From: JAWLFI01 sp041685645
GTDB lineage: Bacteria > Bacteroidota > Bacteroidia > Chitinophagales > Saprospiraceae
Direction of reading: 5' to 3'
NCBI GenBank assembly: GCA_041685645.1
Contig: JAWLFI010000134.1
Span: 1 to 7,226, forward strand
Length of the DNA stretch: 7,226 nucleotides
A program made the translations under genes and the position numbers. The notes below the pieces were generated by a model. The model was given only the letters and a program-made list of their open reading frames with translations. It had not been told where the DNA came from and did no database searches. Shown in pieces: positions 1 through 5,646 of this stretch. Every line of letters starts with the position of its first letter. Positions within the stretch are counted from its first letter, which is position 1.

Positions 1-1
1 T

Positions 2-991
2 GGACTAGAAAAAGATCAGATCCAACAAAAGCTGATTGATTTCATTTATGAAAGAATAGGCAAGGATGCGCGTACAAAGAGAGAGTTAGCCGGGGAATTG
101 GGCTTGAGCACGCATGCATTGTACAAGCGGTTGGAAGGACGCACTTATTTTAAAATGCATGAACTGGCTATTCTCATAAACACGTATAAGATGTCTTTTG
201 ATGAGATGGTGATAGCTGATCCGTTTTACGCTAAGATATATCTCACCTCCCAAAAGACGCCTGTATTGAGTATAGAGGATTATTTATTGAACTTGCAGGA
301 GTTGATAGAATCAATGCGGCCTCTTCAGGATGCTCAGGTGACTTATGCCGCTGCAGAAGTGCCTATCTTTTATTACTTTATGAAGCCGCATTTGGGTTGT
401 TTTAAGTTATTTGCATTCGCAAAACATGTTTGGAATATATCTTCTCTTCGAGAGGAGGATGAGTTTCGAATGGTCTTGTTCAGTAAGGCTCTGATTGAGA
501 AAATGAAAGCGCTATGGGAGGGCTATCAAGGATTACCTTCTATGGAAATATGGTCACCCCATATTTGGTTGACCACCTTGAGCCAGTTGGAATACTATAT
601 CGATCGGCAGCTTTTCGCCTCAAAACAAGAAGCCCTGCAAGTGCTGGTCGATATTCAAGAAGTCCTGCTGAAGATGCAATCTTTTATTTTGGAGGGGGCG
701 AAGGCGCCCAAATCTCAACCCAAACCTTCGTTTCATGTGCTGGATAATCGACTACTCTACTCCAATAACTTAATACGTGTGCGAAAACCCAATCGGGAGA
801 TGTTGTTCATTACGCATGACAATCCTAACTATTTGTTCTCAGAGGAGGATGAATTGCTTTCGTATACAAAAATCTGGTTTGATAAGCTACTGCTGGCTTC
901 GGAAAGCTTAAAGCGAAAAAAGCAGATTGATGACTTTTTCAGCCTTACCCGATACCGCATAGATGCTTTGCGTTTGAAAATAGGAGCGTAG
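2..991 (+). CDS. Helix-turn-helix domain protein, 5' end cut by the window edge
   Basis: The reading frame is open from the first bases of the window to the TAG at 989-991, giving 329 visible residues. No in-frame ATG lies near the left edge, so the true start is upstream. A TTG at 98 would cut the DNA-binding domain and is not a credible start. Visible residues about 25-48 (KRELAGELGLSTHALYKRLEG) look like a helix-turn-helix: an ELA-x-ELGLS-x-x-ALYKRLEG pattern, the recognition helix followed by more helical sequence. The remaining 260 or so residues are rich in Leu, Phe, Tyr and Lys. They show no membrane span, Cys cluster or enzyme motif that I recognise. The protein is probably cytoplasmic and DNA-binding; calling it a transcription regulator is inference from the HTH alone, and the target is unknown. 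Its composition is more AT-rich than that of the neighbouring mutA-meaB pair. It converges on meaB. Confidence 0.75.
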   Translation, partial: GLEKDQIQQKLIDFIYERIGKDARTKRELAGELGLSTHALYKRLEGRTYFKMHELAILINTYKMSFDEMVIADPFYAKIYLTSQKTPVLSIEDYLLNLQELIESMRPLQDAQVTYAAAEVPIFYYFMKPHLGCFKLFAFAKHVWNISSLREEDEFRMVLFSKALIEKMKALWEGYQGLPSMEIWSPHIWLTTLSQLEYYIDRQLFASKQEALQVLVDIQEVLLKMQSFILEGAKAPKSQPKPSFHVLDNRLLYSNNLIRVRKPNREMLFITHDNPNYLFSEEDELLSYTKIWFDKLLLASESLKRKKQIDDFFSLTRYRIDALRLKIGA

Positions 992-1137
992 TTGCCTAAA
1001 TGATCTCATCAGCCTGAAACTGATAACATCTACCGGTCAGTGGTTTGCGAAGAGTGTGGTGTGATAATCTATTTTCTTTTCGTTGAAGGATCCCGTGCTA
1101 ATCAATAATATAAGTTGCGAAATGAATATGCAGCTTT

Positions 1138-1168
1138 CTGCAAGCCGAAACAAGGCTGCTCTTTTCTT
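1138..1168 (+). terminator. Possible weak terminator after the HTH gene
   Basis: A GC-containing stem (GC-AGCC at 1140-1146 with one bulged A, pairing with GGCTGC at 1154-1159) around a 7-nt loop is followed by a T-rich run (CTTTTCTT, 1161-1168). It lies about 150 bp past the stop codon of the HTH gene, in the expected orientation. The stem is short and bulged and the T-run is interrupted, so this is only a candidate. The rest of 992-1201 shows no credible gene. Confidence 0.2.
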
Positions 1169-1201
1169 CGATCCAAAAGGGGCAGGTGAGCAAAAGCTTA
1201 T

Positions 1202-1342
1202 CCCCGCGATAGCGATGGAAGGGGAGCAGGCGCAGCCTGCTGTCCGATCCCCCGCTCCACTTGTGGGTGGGGGAGAGGACGGAACCCCCGGACGTAGCGA
1301 CCCGAATTCCGCCTTTCGGCGGAAGGAGGGAATCGCCCAAAA
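1202..1342 (-). repeat. Structured GC-rich intergenic repeat, copy R1
   Basis: Read on the minus strand, this copy begins TTTTGGGCG 13 bases after the meaB stop codon and ends CGCGGGG. It aligns in order with copy R2 at 4128-4287 on the + strand. Shared blocks are GGGTCGCTACGT (1292-1303), CCCACAAGTGG (1257-1267), TCGGAC, CATCGCT and CGCGGGG. Visible helices are: a closing helix GCGAT/ATCGC (1332-1336 with 1206-1210); hairpin A, 7 bp with a GAAA loop in the minus-strand reading (1307-1313/1318-1324); hairpin B around CCACAAGTGG, extended by 6 bp (1248-1253/1269-1274) and by GTCC/GGAC (1242-1245/1277-1280); and hairpin C, 7 bp (1225-1231/1235-1241). The order of blocks resembles GC-rich intergenic repeats I recall from Bacteroidota genomes, but I cannot name the family. 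It could be an RNA, a small mobile repeat or a boundary element. Open frames through it look accidental. Confidence 0.75.
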
Positions 1343-1355
1343 CATTAAAAAAAAA

Positions 1356-2372
1356 TTATGAGGGAAAGTGGCGATTGAGTTCCTGTTCGAGCTGCTGAAG
1401 GGCGGCGGTGAGACTCTGCTTCCCCTCAATGAGCTGTTGCTTTTGAAGCTCAATTTGCTCCTGAAGTCCGGGGAGGCTGAGGATTTTGGATCGAGCGAGA
1501 TCGCGAAATCGGGAGTCGAGCCAAAAAGCGTTTTGTTCGGCGCGGCGATGCTGGATGGCCTCTGACTGAGACTTGTGATGTTCGGAAACGAGCGTCCAGA
1601 TTTCATCTATTCCTTCATTTTCTAGAGCGGAGGCCTGACGGACCTGGACAGTCCATTGGTCGTTGGCCGGGGGAAAGAGGTGAAGGGCTTGGGCAAAGTC
1701 GCGTTGGGTTTGTCGGGCGAGTTTGCGGCGGTCGCCATCGGCTTTATTGACGACGATCAGGTCTGCGAGTTCGACGATACCTCTTTTGATGCCCTGCAGG
1801 TCGTCGCCGCTGCCGGGGAGAATGAGAAGGAGGAAAAAATCAACCATTTGTTTGACGAGTGTTTCGGACTGGCCGACGCCGACGGTTTCGACGATGATGA
1901 GGTCGTAGCCGGCTGCCTCGCAAATGAGTATACTTTCTTTGGTGCTATGGGCTACACCGCCCAGGGTCTCGTTGGCGGGCGAAGGGCGGATAAACGCTCC
2001 TTCCTGTCGCGACAATTGTTCCATGCGGGTTTTGTCGCCGAGTAGGGATCCTCTGGTGATGGAGCTGCTGGGATCTACGGCCAAAACTGCGATGCGATGA
2101 CCCTGCTTGAGACAGTGCATGCCCAGGGATTCAATAAAGGTGCTTTTTCCAACGCCGGGACTTCCGGTGATGCCCAGCCGGATGCTGTGGCCGGTGTGGG
2201 GCAGGCAGTGGTCGAGAATCTTAGCGGCTATTTTTTGATGGATAGGGTTTTTACTTTCGATGAGCGTTAGGGCTCGACTGAGCGCCGCTCTGTCCCCCTG
2301 TCTAAGTCTCTGAAAGAGTTGATCTGAATCATCCTTTGGACGCGATCGGGCCTGGAGTTTTGGGTTTTTCAT
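1356..2372 (-). CDS. meaB: Methylmalonyl-CoA mutase-associated GTPase MeaB (ArgK family)
   Basis: This is a cytoplasmic G3E-family GTPase chaperone. In the known family it binds methylmalonyl-CoA mutase, gates delivery of adenosylcobalamin and prevents or reverses inactivation of the enzyme. The 338-residue length is normal for the family. Visible motifs are a P-loop GSPGVGKST (70-78), DPSS (100-103), a family-type SPxxxTLGGVA segment (131-141), the ETVGVGQSE switch region (162-170) and the guanine-specificity motif NKAD (209-212). The C-terminal 40 residues are Gln/Glu/Leu-rich and helical, as expected for the dimerisation arm. The ATG at 2370-2372 lies 9 bp after the stop of mutA on the same strand, so the two genes are almost surely co-transcribed and probably translationally coupled. 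No Shine-Dalgarno is evident. The TAA at 1356-1358 is followed at once by a T-tract and repeat R1. Older annotations call this family ArgK, an arginine-transport kinase; that name is misleading here. Confidence 0.95.
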   Translation of the reverse strand: MKNPKLQARSRPKDDSDQLFQRLRQGDRAALSRALTLIESKNPIHQKIAAKILDHCLPHTGHSIRLGITGSPGVGKSTFIESLGMHCLKQGHRIAVLAVDPSSSITRGSLLGDKTRMEQLSRQEGAFIRPSPANETLGGVAHSTKESILICEAAGYDLIIVETVGVGQSETLVKQMVDFFLLLILPGSGDDLQGIKRGIVELADLIVVNKADGDRRKLARQTQRDFAQALHLFPPANDQWTVQVRQASALENEGIDEIWTLVSEHHKSQSEAIQHRRAEQNAFWLDSRFRDLARSKILSLPGLQEQIELQKQQLIEGKQSLTAALQQLEQELNRHFPS

Positions 2373-2381
2373 GTGGAAGAA

Positions 2382-3413
2382 TTAATCGTCCGACAATTGA
2401 GAGAGAAAGTATGACCAGGCCTTTTGTGCAATATCGCGACTCAGGGTCTCGAGCGCATAGCTTCCGGCTGCCGGGTCTAAGACGTGAAACGCATGACTTT
2501 CCATATCGAGCAGGTGAAAGATGTTTCTCGCCATGCGCTTTTGAAAGGTCTTGGAGGTGTCGGTATCTTCATGGGAAGCATCGATTTGTATCAAATCAGC
2601 TCCCCCGCATACGGCAGCAAAGGCGGCAGAAGTATAGGCAATGAGGCTTTCCTGAACAGTAGCTAATTGCAATGGACTGCCGATTTGTGCCCAAATGGTG
2701 ATGGCTGCGGTGTCGGGCAATTCGTAATTGCGCTGCAAGGCTTGTGCCAGCAGCCGCATGGCGCGGAGGCCGGCCAATTCAAAGTAAAAGGAGTGGGAGA
2801 GTTGTTTTTGATGCAGAGCATTCTGAAACAGTCGGGAAGTTTGTTCAGGACTCAATTCGTCGATTTGCTCTACGATTTGCAAGAGCCAGCTTCCGAGGGC
2901 TTTGGGCAGATGAGCTTCATCGCTGTGGGGAATGAAAAAGTGAAATTTGCCAGTGGATTGGCGGAAATCGCGGTGGTGCTGGTTCTCTCCACTCAGATAA
3001 AATTGCTCGAGATGTCTGGCGGGATGTTCCGCCAGTTCAGCGGATGTGGGCAATTGAGGTTGCAATATTGGGATGAGCATATTCCATTGCACCTCAGAAT
3101 GATCAGTCCAAAACGCCTTCCAATCCTCGGGGGCCTCAATCAAAGGGGCGGAGACGCCTTGCTGCAATGCGGTCATGAGTTCTTCCCCGGCTTCTGCTGC
3201 CTGCGGAATATATTGCACGAGTTGTGGGCGGTCCAGAGCTCGAGATAAGGGGGCGGTCTCCTCCTCCAAATCCTCCGCGTGGTAAAATGGAGACAGAGAC
3301 CACTGTTCTGAAAGAGAACGATGGAGCGATTCGGGGTTTTTGCCCTTGAGGTCGGCGCGTATTTTCTCCAGCCATTCCTTTTTACTTATCGGAGCGAATA
3401 TATTGCTGTCCAT
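2382..3413 (-). CDS. mutA: Methylmalonyl-CoA mutase small (beta) subunit, short form
   Basis: This is the non-catalytic partner of the adenosylcobalamin-dependent mutase that interconverts methylmalonyl-CoA and succinyl-CoA. Mutase-barrel signatures are visible in order: FELAGLRAMRLLAQAL (211-226), the SLIAYTSAAFAAVCGGADLI region (256-275), and RMARNIFHLLDMESHAFHVLDPAAGSYALE (293-322, the family's ARN...EESH...DPAGGSYYVE block). The protein ends soon after this block. It therefore lacks the C-terminal cobalamin-binding domain with DxHxxG, as expected for a beta subunit. At 343 residues it is short; small subunits I recall are about 450-640 residues, and the region between roughly 60 and 200 looks compressed or diverged. 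No frameshift is apparent. The ATG at 3411-3413 is preceded by an AT-rich region, with a near-match TACATTTC to the Bacteroidota -7 element on the minus strand. mutB would have to be elsewhere in the genome. The family call is sure; subunit completeness is less so. Confidence 0.88.
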   Translation of the reverse strand: MDSNIFAPISKKEWLEKIRADLKGKNPESLHRSLSEQWSLSPFYHAEDLEEETAPLSRALDRPQLVQYIPQAAEAGEELMTALQQGVSAPLIEAPEDWKAFWTDHSEVQWNMLIPILQPQLPTSAELAEHPARHLEQFYLSGENQHHRDFRQSTGKFHFFIPHSDEAHLPKALGSWLLQIVEQIDELSPEQTSRLFQNALHQKQLSHSFYFELAGLRAMRLLAQALQRNYELPDTAAITIWAQIGSPLQLATVQESLIAYTSAAFAAVCGGADLIQIDASHEDTDTSKTFQKRMARNIFHLLDMESHAFHVLDPAAGSYALETLSRDIAQKAWSYFLSQLSDD

Positions 3414-3555
3414 GGATTGTCAATTTGAGAACAAACTAAGGAAAAGCGATGAAATGTAATAATGAGGACGTGCTTTTCGGGAAGACGCCACTCGAAAATA
3501 GGCGAAATCCGCAAATTTGAGGGCAGGCGAGGAACAGAATGTCTATTCCTTCTGT

Positions 3556-3563
3556 TATATTTG
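3556..3563 (+). promoter_or_regulatory. Probable -7 promoter element for the IscA-family gene
   Basis: TATATTTG is an exact match to the Bacteroidota -7 consensus TAnnTTTG, placed 21 bases before the ATG at 3585. That predicts a short 5' leader. The only clear TTTG upstream (3516-3519) is too far away to be a normally spaced -33 element, so that half is weak. The same octamer precedes the gene at 5218. Confidence 0.45.
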
Positions 3564-3584
3564 AAGTGATAAAAAGCTAAAATT

Positions 3585-3911
3585 ATGGTTTACGTGGATA
3601 ATAGCGCGAAAGAGAGAATCGAGAAAATCGTAGAACGCGATCAGTTGAGTCCCGAACATTTTGTCAGGGTGTCCGTGACGAGTGGTGGTTGTTCAGGCTT
3701 GACGTACGATATGACTTTCGACGATGAGTTGCGCGATGACGATCAAGTCTTTGAGGATAATGGCGTCAAGGTGGTCACCGATCTCAAGAGCTTTTTATAC
3801 TTATGCAACACCACGCTGGAATTTAGCGGCGGACTGAATGGCAAGGGGTTTTATTTTAACAACCCCAATGCGGAGAGAGAATGTGCTTGCGGAGAGTCGT
3901 TTGCGGTCTAA
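3585..3911 (+). CDS. A-type iron-sulfur cluster carrier (HesB/IscA/SufA family)
   Basis: This is a small cytoplasmic protein of the family that receives Fe-S clusters from a scaffold and passes them to apo-enzymes. The 108-residue length is normal. The three ligand cysteines are present: Cys36 in SGGCSGL, and Cys100 and Cys102 in ECACGESF, i.e. C-x63-C-x-C. The middle carries the family block TTLEFSGGLNGKGFYFNNPNA (76-96). An extra Cys74 lies just before this block and is not one of the standard ligands. The ATG at 3585 gives the family's usual N-terminus (VDNSAKERIEKI), and a -7 element lies 21 bp upstream. The gene is divergent from mutA and is followed by no same-strand gene for over 1.7 kb, so it is probably monocistronic. 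It is not inside an isc or suf cluster here, so I cannot choose between iscA, sufA and erpA. Confidence 0.93.
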   Translation: MVYVDNSAKERIEKIVERDQLSPEHFVRVSVTSGGCSGLTYDMTFDDELRDDDQVFEDNGVKVVTDLKSFLYLCNTTLEFSGGLNGKGFYFNNPNAERECACGESFAV

Positions 3912-4095
3912 GAGGGGGAAAGTTTAACCTTCTACACTGCTATGCAGCTTCGTCTTTCGAAAAAGGATTAACCAGAAAGGATAAACAAGGACGAAATTTT
4001 AGGTTTCTGAATGCTAAAGTGTCCTACGATAAAGTTTATAATAGACCGCCAGGTTTTCTACTGAGCTGAATTGCCGGGAGGAAAATATATTTTAT

Positions 4096-4120
4096 CTTTC
4101 GGTTAGAAAGCATTTTTTTA
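4096..4120 (+). terminator. Possible terminator for the IscA-family gene
   Basis: A 5-bp stem CTTTC/GAAAG (4096-4100/4106-4110) around a 5-nt loop is followed directly by CATTTTTTTATT. The T-run is good but the stem is short and AT-rich. It lies about 185 bp past the stop at 3911, just before repeat R2. Between 3912 and 4095 I see no credible gene; the open frame there starts inside the upstream gene and resembles nothing. Confidence 0.3.
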
Positions 4121-4127
4121 TTAGGTT

Positions 4128-4287
4128 TTTTGGGCGTCTCCCCGAGGATCCGCCGGTCGGCGAATCCTCGGGGTCGCTACGTTTCAGGCTCCACATTCGT
4201 TCGGTCCTCCCTTTCCCACAAGTGGGTAAAGGTCGGACCCGCCCGCCAACAAGTTGCGGGCGGCCTTTCACATCGCTGACGCGGGGG
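4128..4287 (+). repeat. Structured GC-rich intergenic repeat, copy R2
   Basis: This copy is the + strand counterpart of R1 (1202-1342, minus strand). It starts TTTTGGGCG after a T-rich run and ends GACGCGGGGG, 10 bases before the stop codon of the convergent gene. Shared blocks include GGGTCGCTACGT (4171-4182), CCCACAAGTGG (4215-4225), TCGGAC (4233-4238) and CATCGCT (4271-4277). The helices are: a closing helix GCGTC/GACGC (4134-4138/4278-4282); hairpin A, 10 bp then one mismatch then 4 bp (4140-4149/4164-4173, inner 4151-4154/4159-4162); GGTCC/GGACC (4203-4207/4235-4239) enclosing hairpin B, CCTTTCCCAC/GTGGG-AAAGG (4210-4219/4222-4232, one bulge); and hairpin C (about 4239-4263, one bulge). 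GGTCC/GGACC and the outer part of C compete for base 4239. Similarity to R1 may run a few bases further, to TTTTCAC at 4295-4301, which would take in the neighbouring stop codon. The function is unknown. Confidence 0.75.
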
Positions 4288-4297
4288 ACAAGTATTT

Positions 4298-5218
4298 TCA
4301 CTTCGAGGTCTGAGGCGTTGTGAGATGCTCGGATATCAGAGTACGTATTTTTTCTCTGGTGGCCTTCTGAGATAATTCATCTTCGACAAAGGTGTCACCG
4401 AGTTGAAATAAACGAGCGTACAATTTTCCTTCGGGGCGGACAACCTCTACTTTAAAGGTCGGGTGATTTTCGTACACTCGGTTCCACTCGTCTCGCACAT
4501 AACTCCAGTATTCGTGGTAGGTATCCCAATAACCAATGGCCGCCTGACAGTCCTCCTCATTTCGAAGGATAAACTCTTCGTGCCCTTTTTCGTAAGCGAG
4601 TATTTTATCGGTCTGCCCCTCGCGAAGAATCTTTCTGTTGTCCTGTTCAAACATCCAACCCGTTTCCGTGATCTCCATATGACTTCGTCGATGGACCACA
4701 TTGTAATCGTCCCTTTTGGTAAATTCCCGTCGGGGGAGGGGAGAATCGCCCTCGCCCTGCCAATAGGAGCGCCCGGCTGCGTGTACCCATTGCCCGGTAC
4801 CTGAATATCTCGGTCCGTCATCCACTTGATATACTTTTTGGGTCCATAGTCGATTGCCCTGCGGTGCGGGTTTTTGTTCCCACCATTTATCTGCAGTGTA
4901 GGTCAGCTCATTTTCTGCATGTAATATCCAATCCTGCCGCCAGTGCTTGATGACAATGGTGTCGTTGATGACGAGCAGATGCTGGAGGGAGATAAAGTCG
5001 GCCTCATTTTGTATGACTTTTACGTATTCAATGCCCTCGGCATGGTAGGGTTTGGATCCCACTGTATCCAATGGGAAGATCTCGGCAAAGTCAAAGACAA
5101 GGGTGTGACAGCCTTCCATGCTCAGGATAGCGTTTCGGTCGGCATCGAGTAAGGGCGATTGTGCCCAGCTCATGGAGGTGCTCAGAACCAAGATGAAAAA
5201 GTTCAATATGTGTTTCAT
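4298..5218 (-). CDS. Exported protein, probably DUF6607 family
   Basis: The 306-residue protein begins with a clear Sec signal peptide (MKHILNFFILVLSTSMSWAQ, cleavage probably after Ala19 or Gln20). There is no lipobox Cys and no later membrane span, so it is likely periplasmic or secreted. The mature part is rich in Trp, His, Tyr and acidic residues. From memory its motifs match the Bacteroidota family DUF6607: GCHTLVFDFAE (36-46), HLLVIND (80-86), KHWRQDW (91-97), QVDDGPRY (131-138) and PLPRREFTKRDDYNV (160-174). The biochemical role of that family is not known to me. There is no T9SS tail. The ATG at 5216-5218 gives an intact signal peptide, and a consensus -7 element lies about 30 bp upstream. 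The gene appears monocistronic: it converges on the IscA-family gene across repeat R2 and diverges from the sugar dehydrogenase gene. Confidence 0.8.
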   Translation of the reverse strand: MKHILNFFILVLSTSMSWAQSPLLDADRNAILSMEGCHTLVFDFAEIFPLDTVGSKPYHAEGIEYVKVIQNEADFISLQHLLVINDTIVIKHWRQDWILHAENELTYTADKWWEQKPAPQGNRLWTQKVYQVDDGPRYSGTGQWVHAAGRSYWQGEGDSPLPRREFTKRDDYNVVHRRSHMEITETGWMFEQDNRKILREGQTDKILAYEKGHEEFILRNEEDCQAAIGYWDTYHEYWSYVRDEWNRVYENHPTFKVEVVRPEGKLYARLFQLGDTFVEDELSQKATREKIRTLISEHLTTPQTSK

Positions 5219-5247
5219 GGTGGATAATTTTGAGTGAAATTCTTGTT

Positions 5248-5255
5248 CAAATATA
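5248..5255 (-). promoter_or_regulatory. Probable -7 promoter element for the DUF6607-like gene
   Basis: Read on the minus strand the site is TATATTTG, an exact TAnnTTTG match 29 bases upstream of the ATG at 5218. The sequence further upstream is AT-rich (TTATTTAATCTAAATAGCT) but has no clear TTTG at normal -33 spacing. Confidence 0.45.
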
Positions 5256-5646
5256 AGCTATTTAGATTAAATAAGAATAGTAGAAGAGCGTTTTTATTGA
5301 AGTATTGCGTTGGAATGCAAAGGTTCTGAGGAGGTTATTTGCAGAGATCGCGAATTCAGCCCGCATTATTCATAAAGTTTATAACAAACAGAGTTGTCTA
5401 ATGAGAAAACTTTGTGTCCGAGCGGTTTCTGCCGGAAGCAATGAAGGATACTACCTATTGACATGCGATATATCTCAGTTGCAGTAAAAAGGAAGTGAAT
5501 CATAAACCGCGACGGTTTTGGGCCGTAGGGTGAAAAATGCTTGCATTTATCGGATTAGATGTATGAAGGGCGTCAAATACTGCTATCTGAGATAAAGTTT
5601 ACTTGGAAGCTAAGTTGGAATGTTCTATCTTTCTGAAAAAGAAGCT
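5256..5646. other. Intergenic region without a credible gene; two small inverted repeats
   Basis: This divergent spacer must hold the promoter of the sugar dehydrogenase gene. Two perfect short inverted repeats are visible: AAACCG-CGA-CGGTTT (5504-5518) and AAATGC-TT-GCATTT (5535-5548), 16 bp apart. A near-match to the -7 consensus, TATCTTTC (5626-5633), sits 13 bases before the ATG at 5647 but has no convincing -33 partner. A 60-codon open frame at 5305-5487 has no signal, motif or start context to support it. I see no tRNA or riboswitch. Confidence 0.4.

Noticed and set aside
1202..1342. Repeat R1/R2 as integron attC sites
   Set aside because: attC sites begin with an RYYYAAC-type and end with a GTTRRRY-type core. 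These elements have ends of the opposite kind (GCGT.../...ACGC), no core sites, no nearby integrase and no cassette-like genes.
1037..1606. Minus-strand 189-codon open frame, plus shorter frames on both strands across repeat R1
   Set aside because: It overlaps the 3' part of meaB in another frame and then runs through the structured repeat. Its protein is Ser/Pro-rich with no motif. Frames through such repeats are commonly mis-annotated as hypothetical proteins.
2667..3248. Plus-strand 193-codon open frame antisense to mutA (and a 129-codon one at 1656-2045 antisense to meaB)
   Set aside because: These are shadows of clearly recognisable minus-strand genes. They lack family motifs and their own promoters, and codon composition mirrors the sense genes.
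4029..4041. ATAAAGTTTATAA occurs exactly again at 5372-5384, with a 10-base partial copy at 5592-5601
   Set aside because: A shared AT-rich 13-mer is not surprising by chance in a window this size, and the flanks do not align.
3881..4069. Plus-strand 62-codon frame overlapping the end of the IscA-family gene
   Set aside because: It begins inside the gene in another frame, and the protein resembles nothing. The region is better read as the gene's 3' flank.
4092..4301. Minus-strand 69-codon open frame across repeat R2
   Set aside because: It is almost entirely a translation of the GC-rich repeat and does not match the frames through R1, so there is no shared protein.
5305..5487. Plus-strand 60-codon open frame in the long spacer
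   Set aside because: It has no recognisable motif, signal or start context. The length is within chance expectation.
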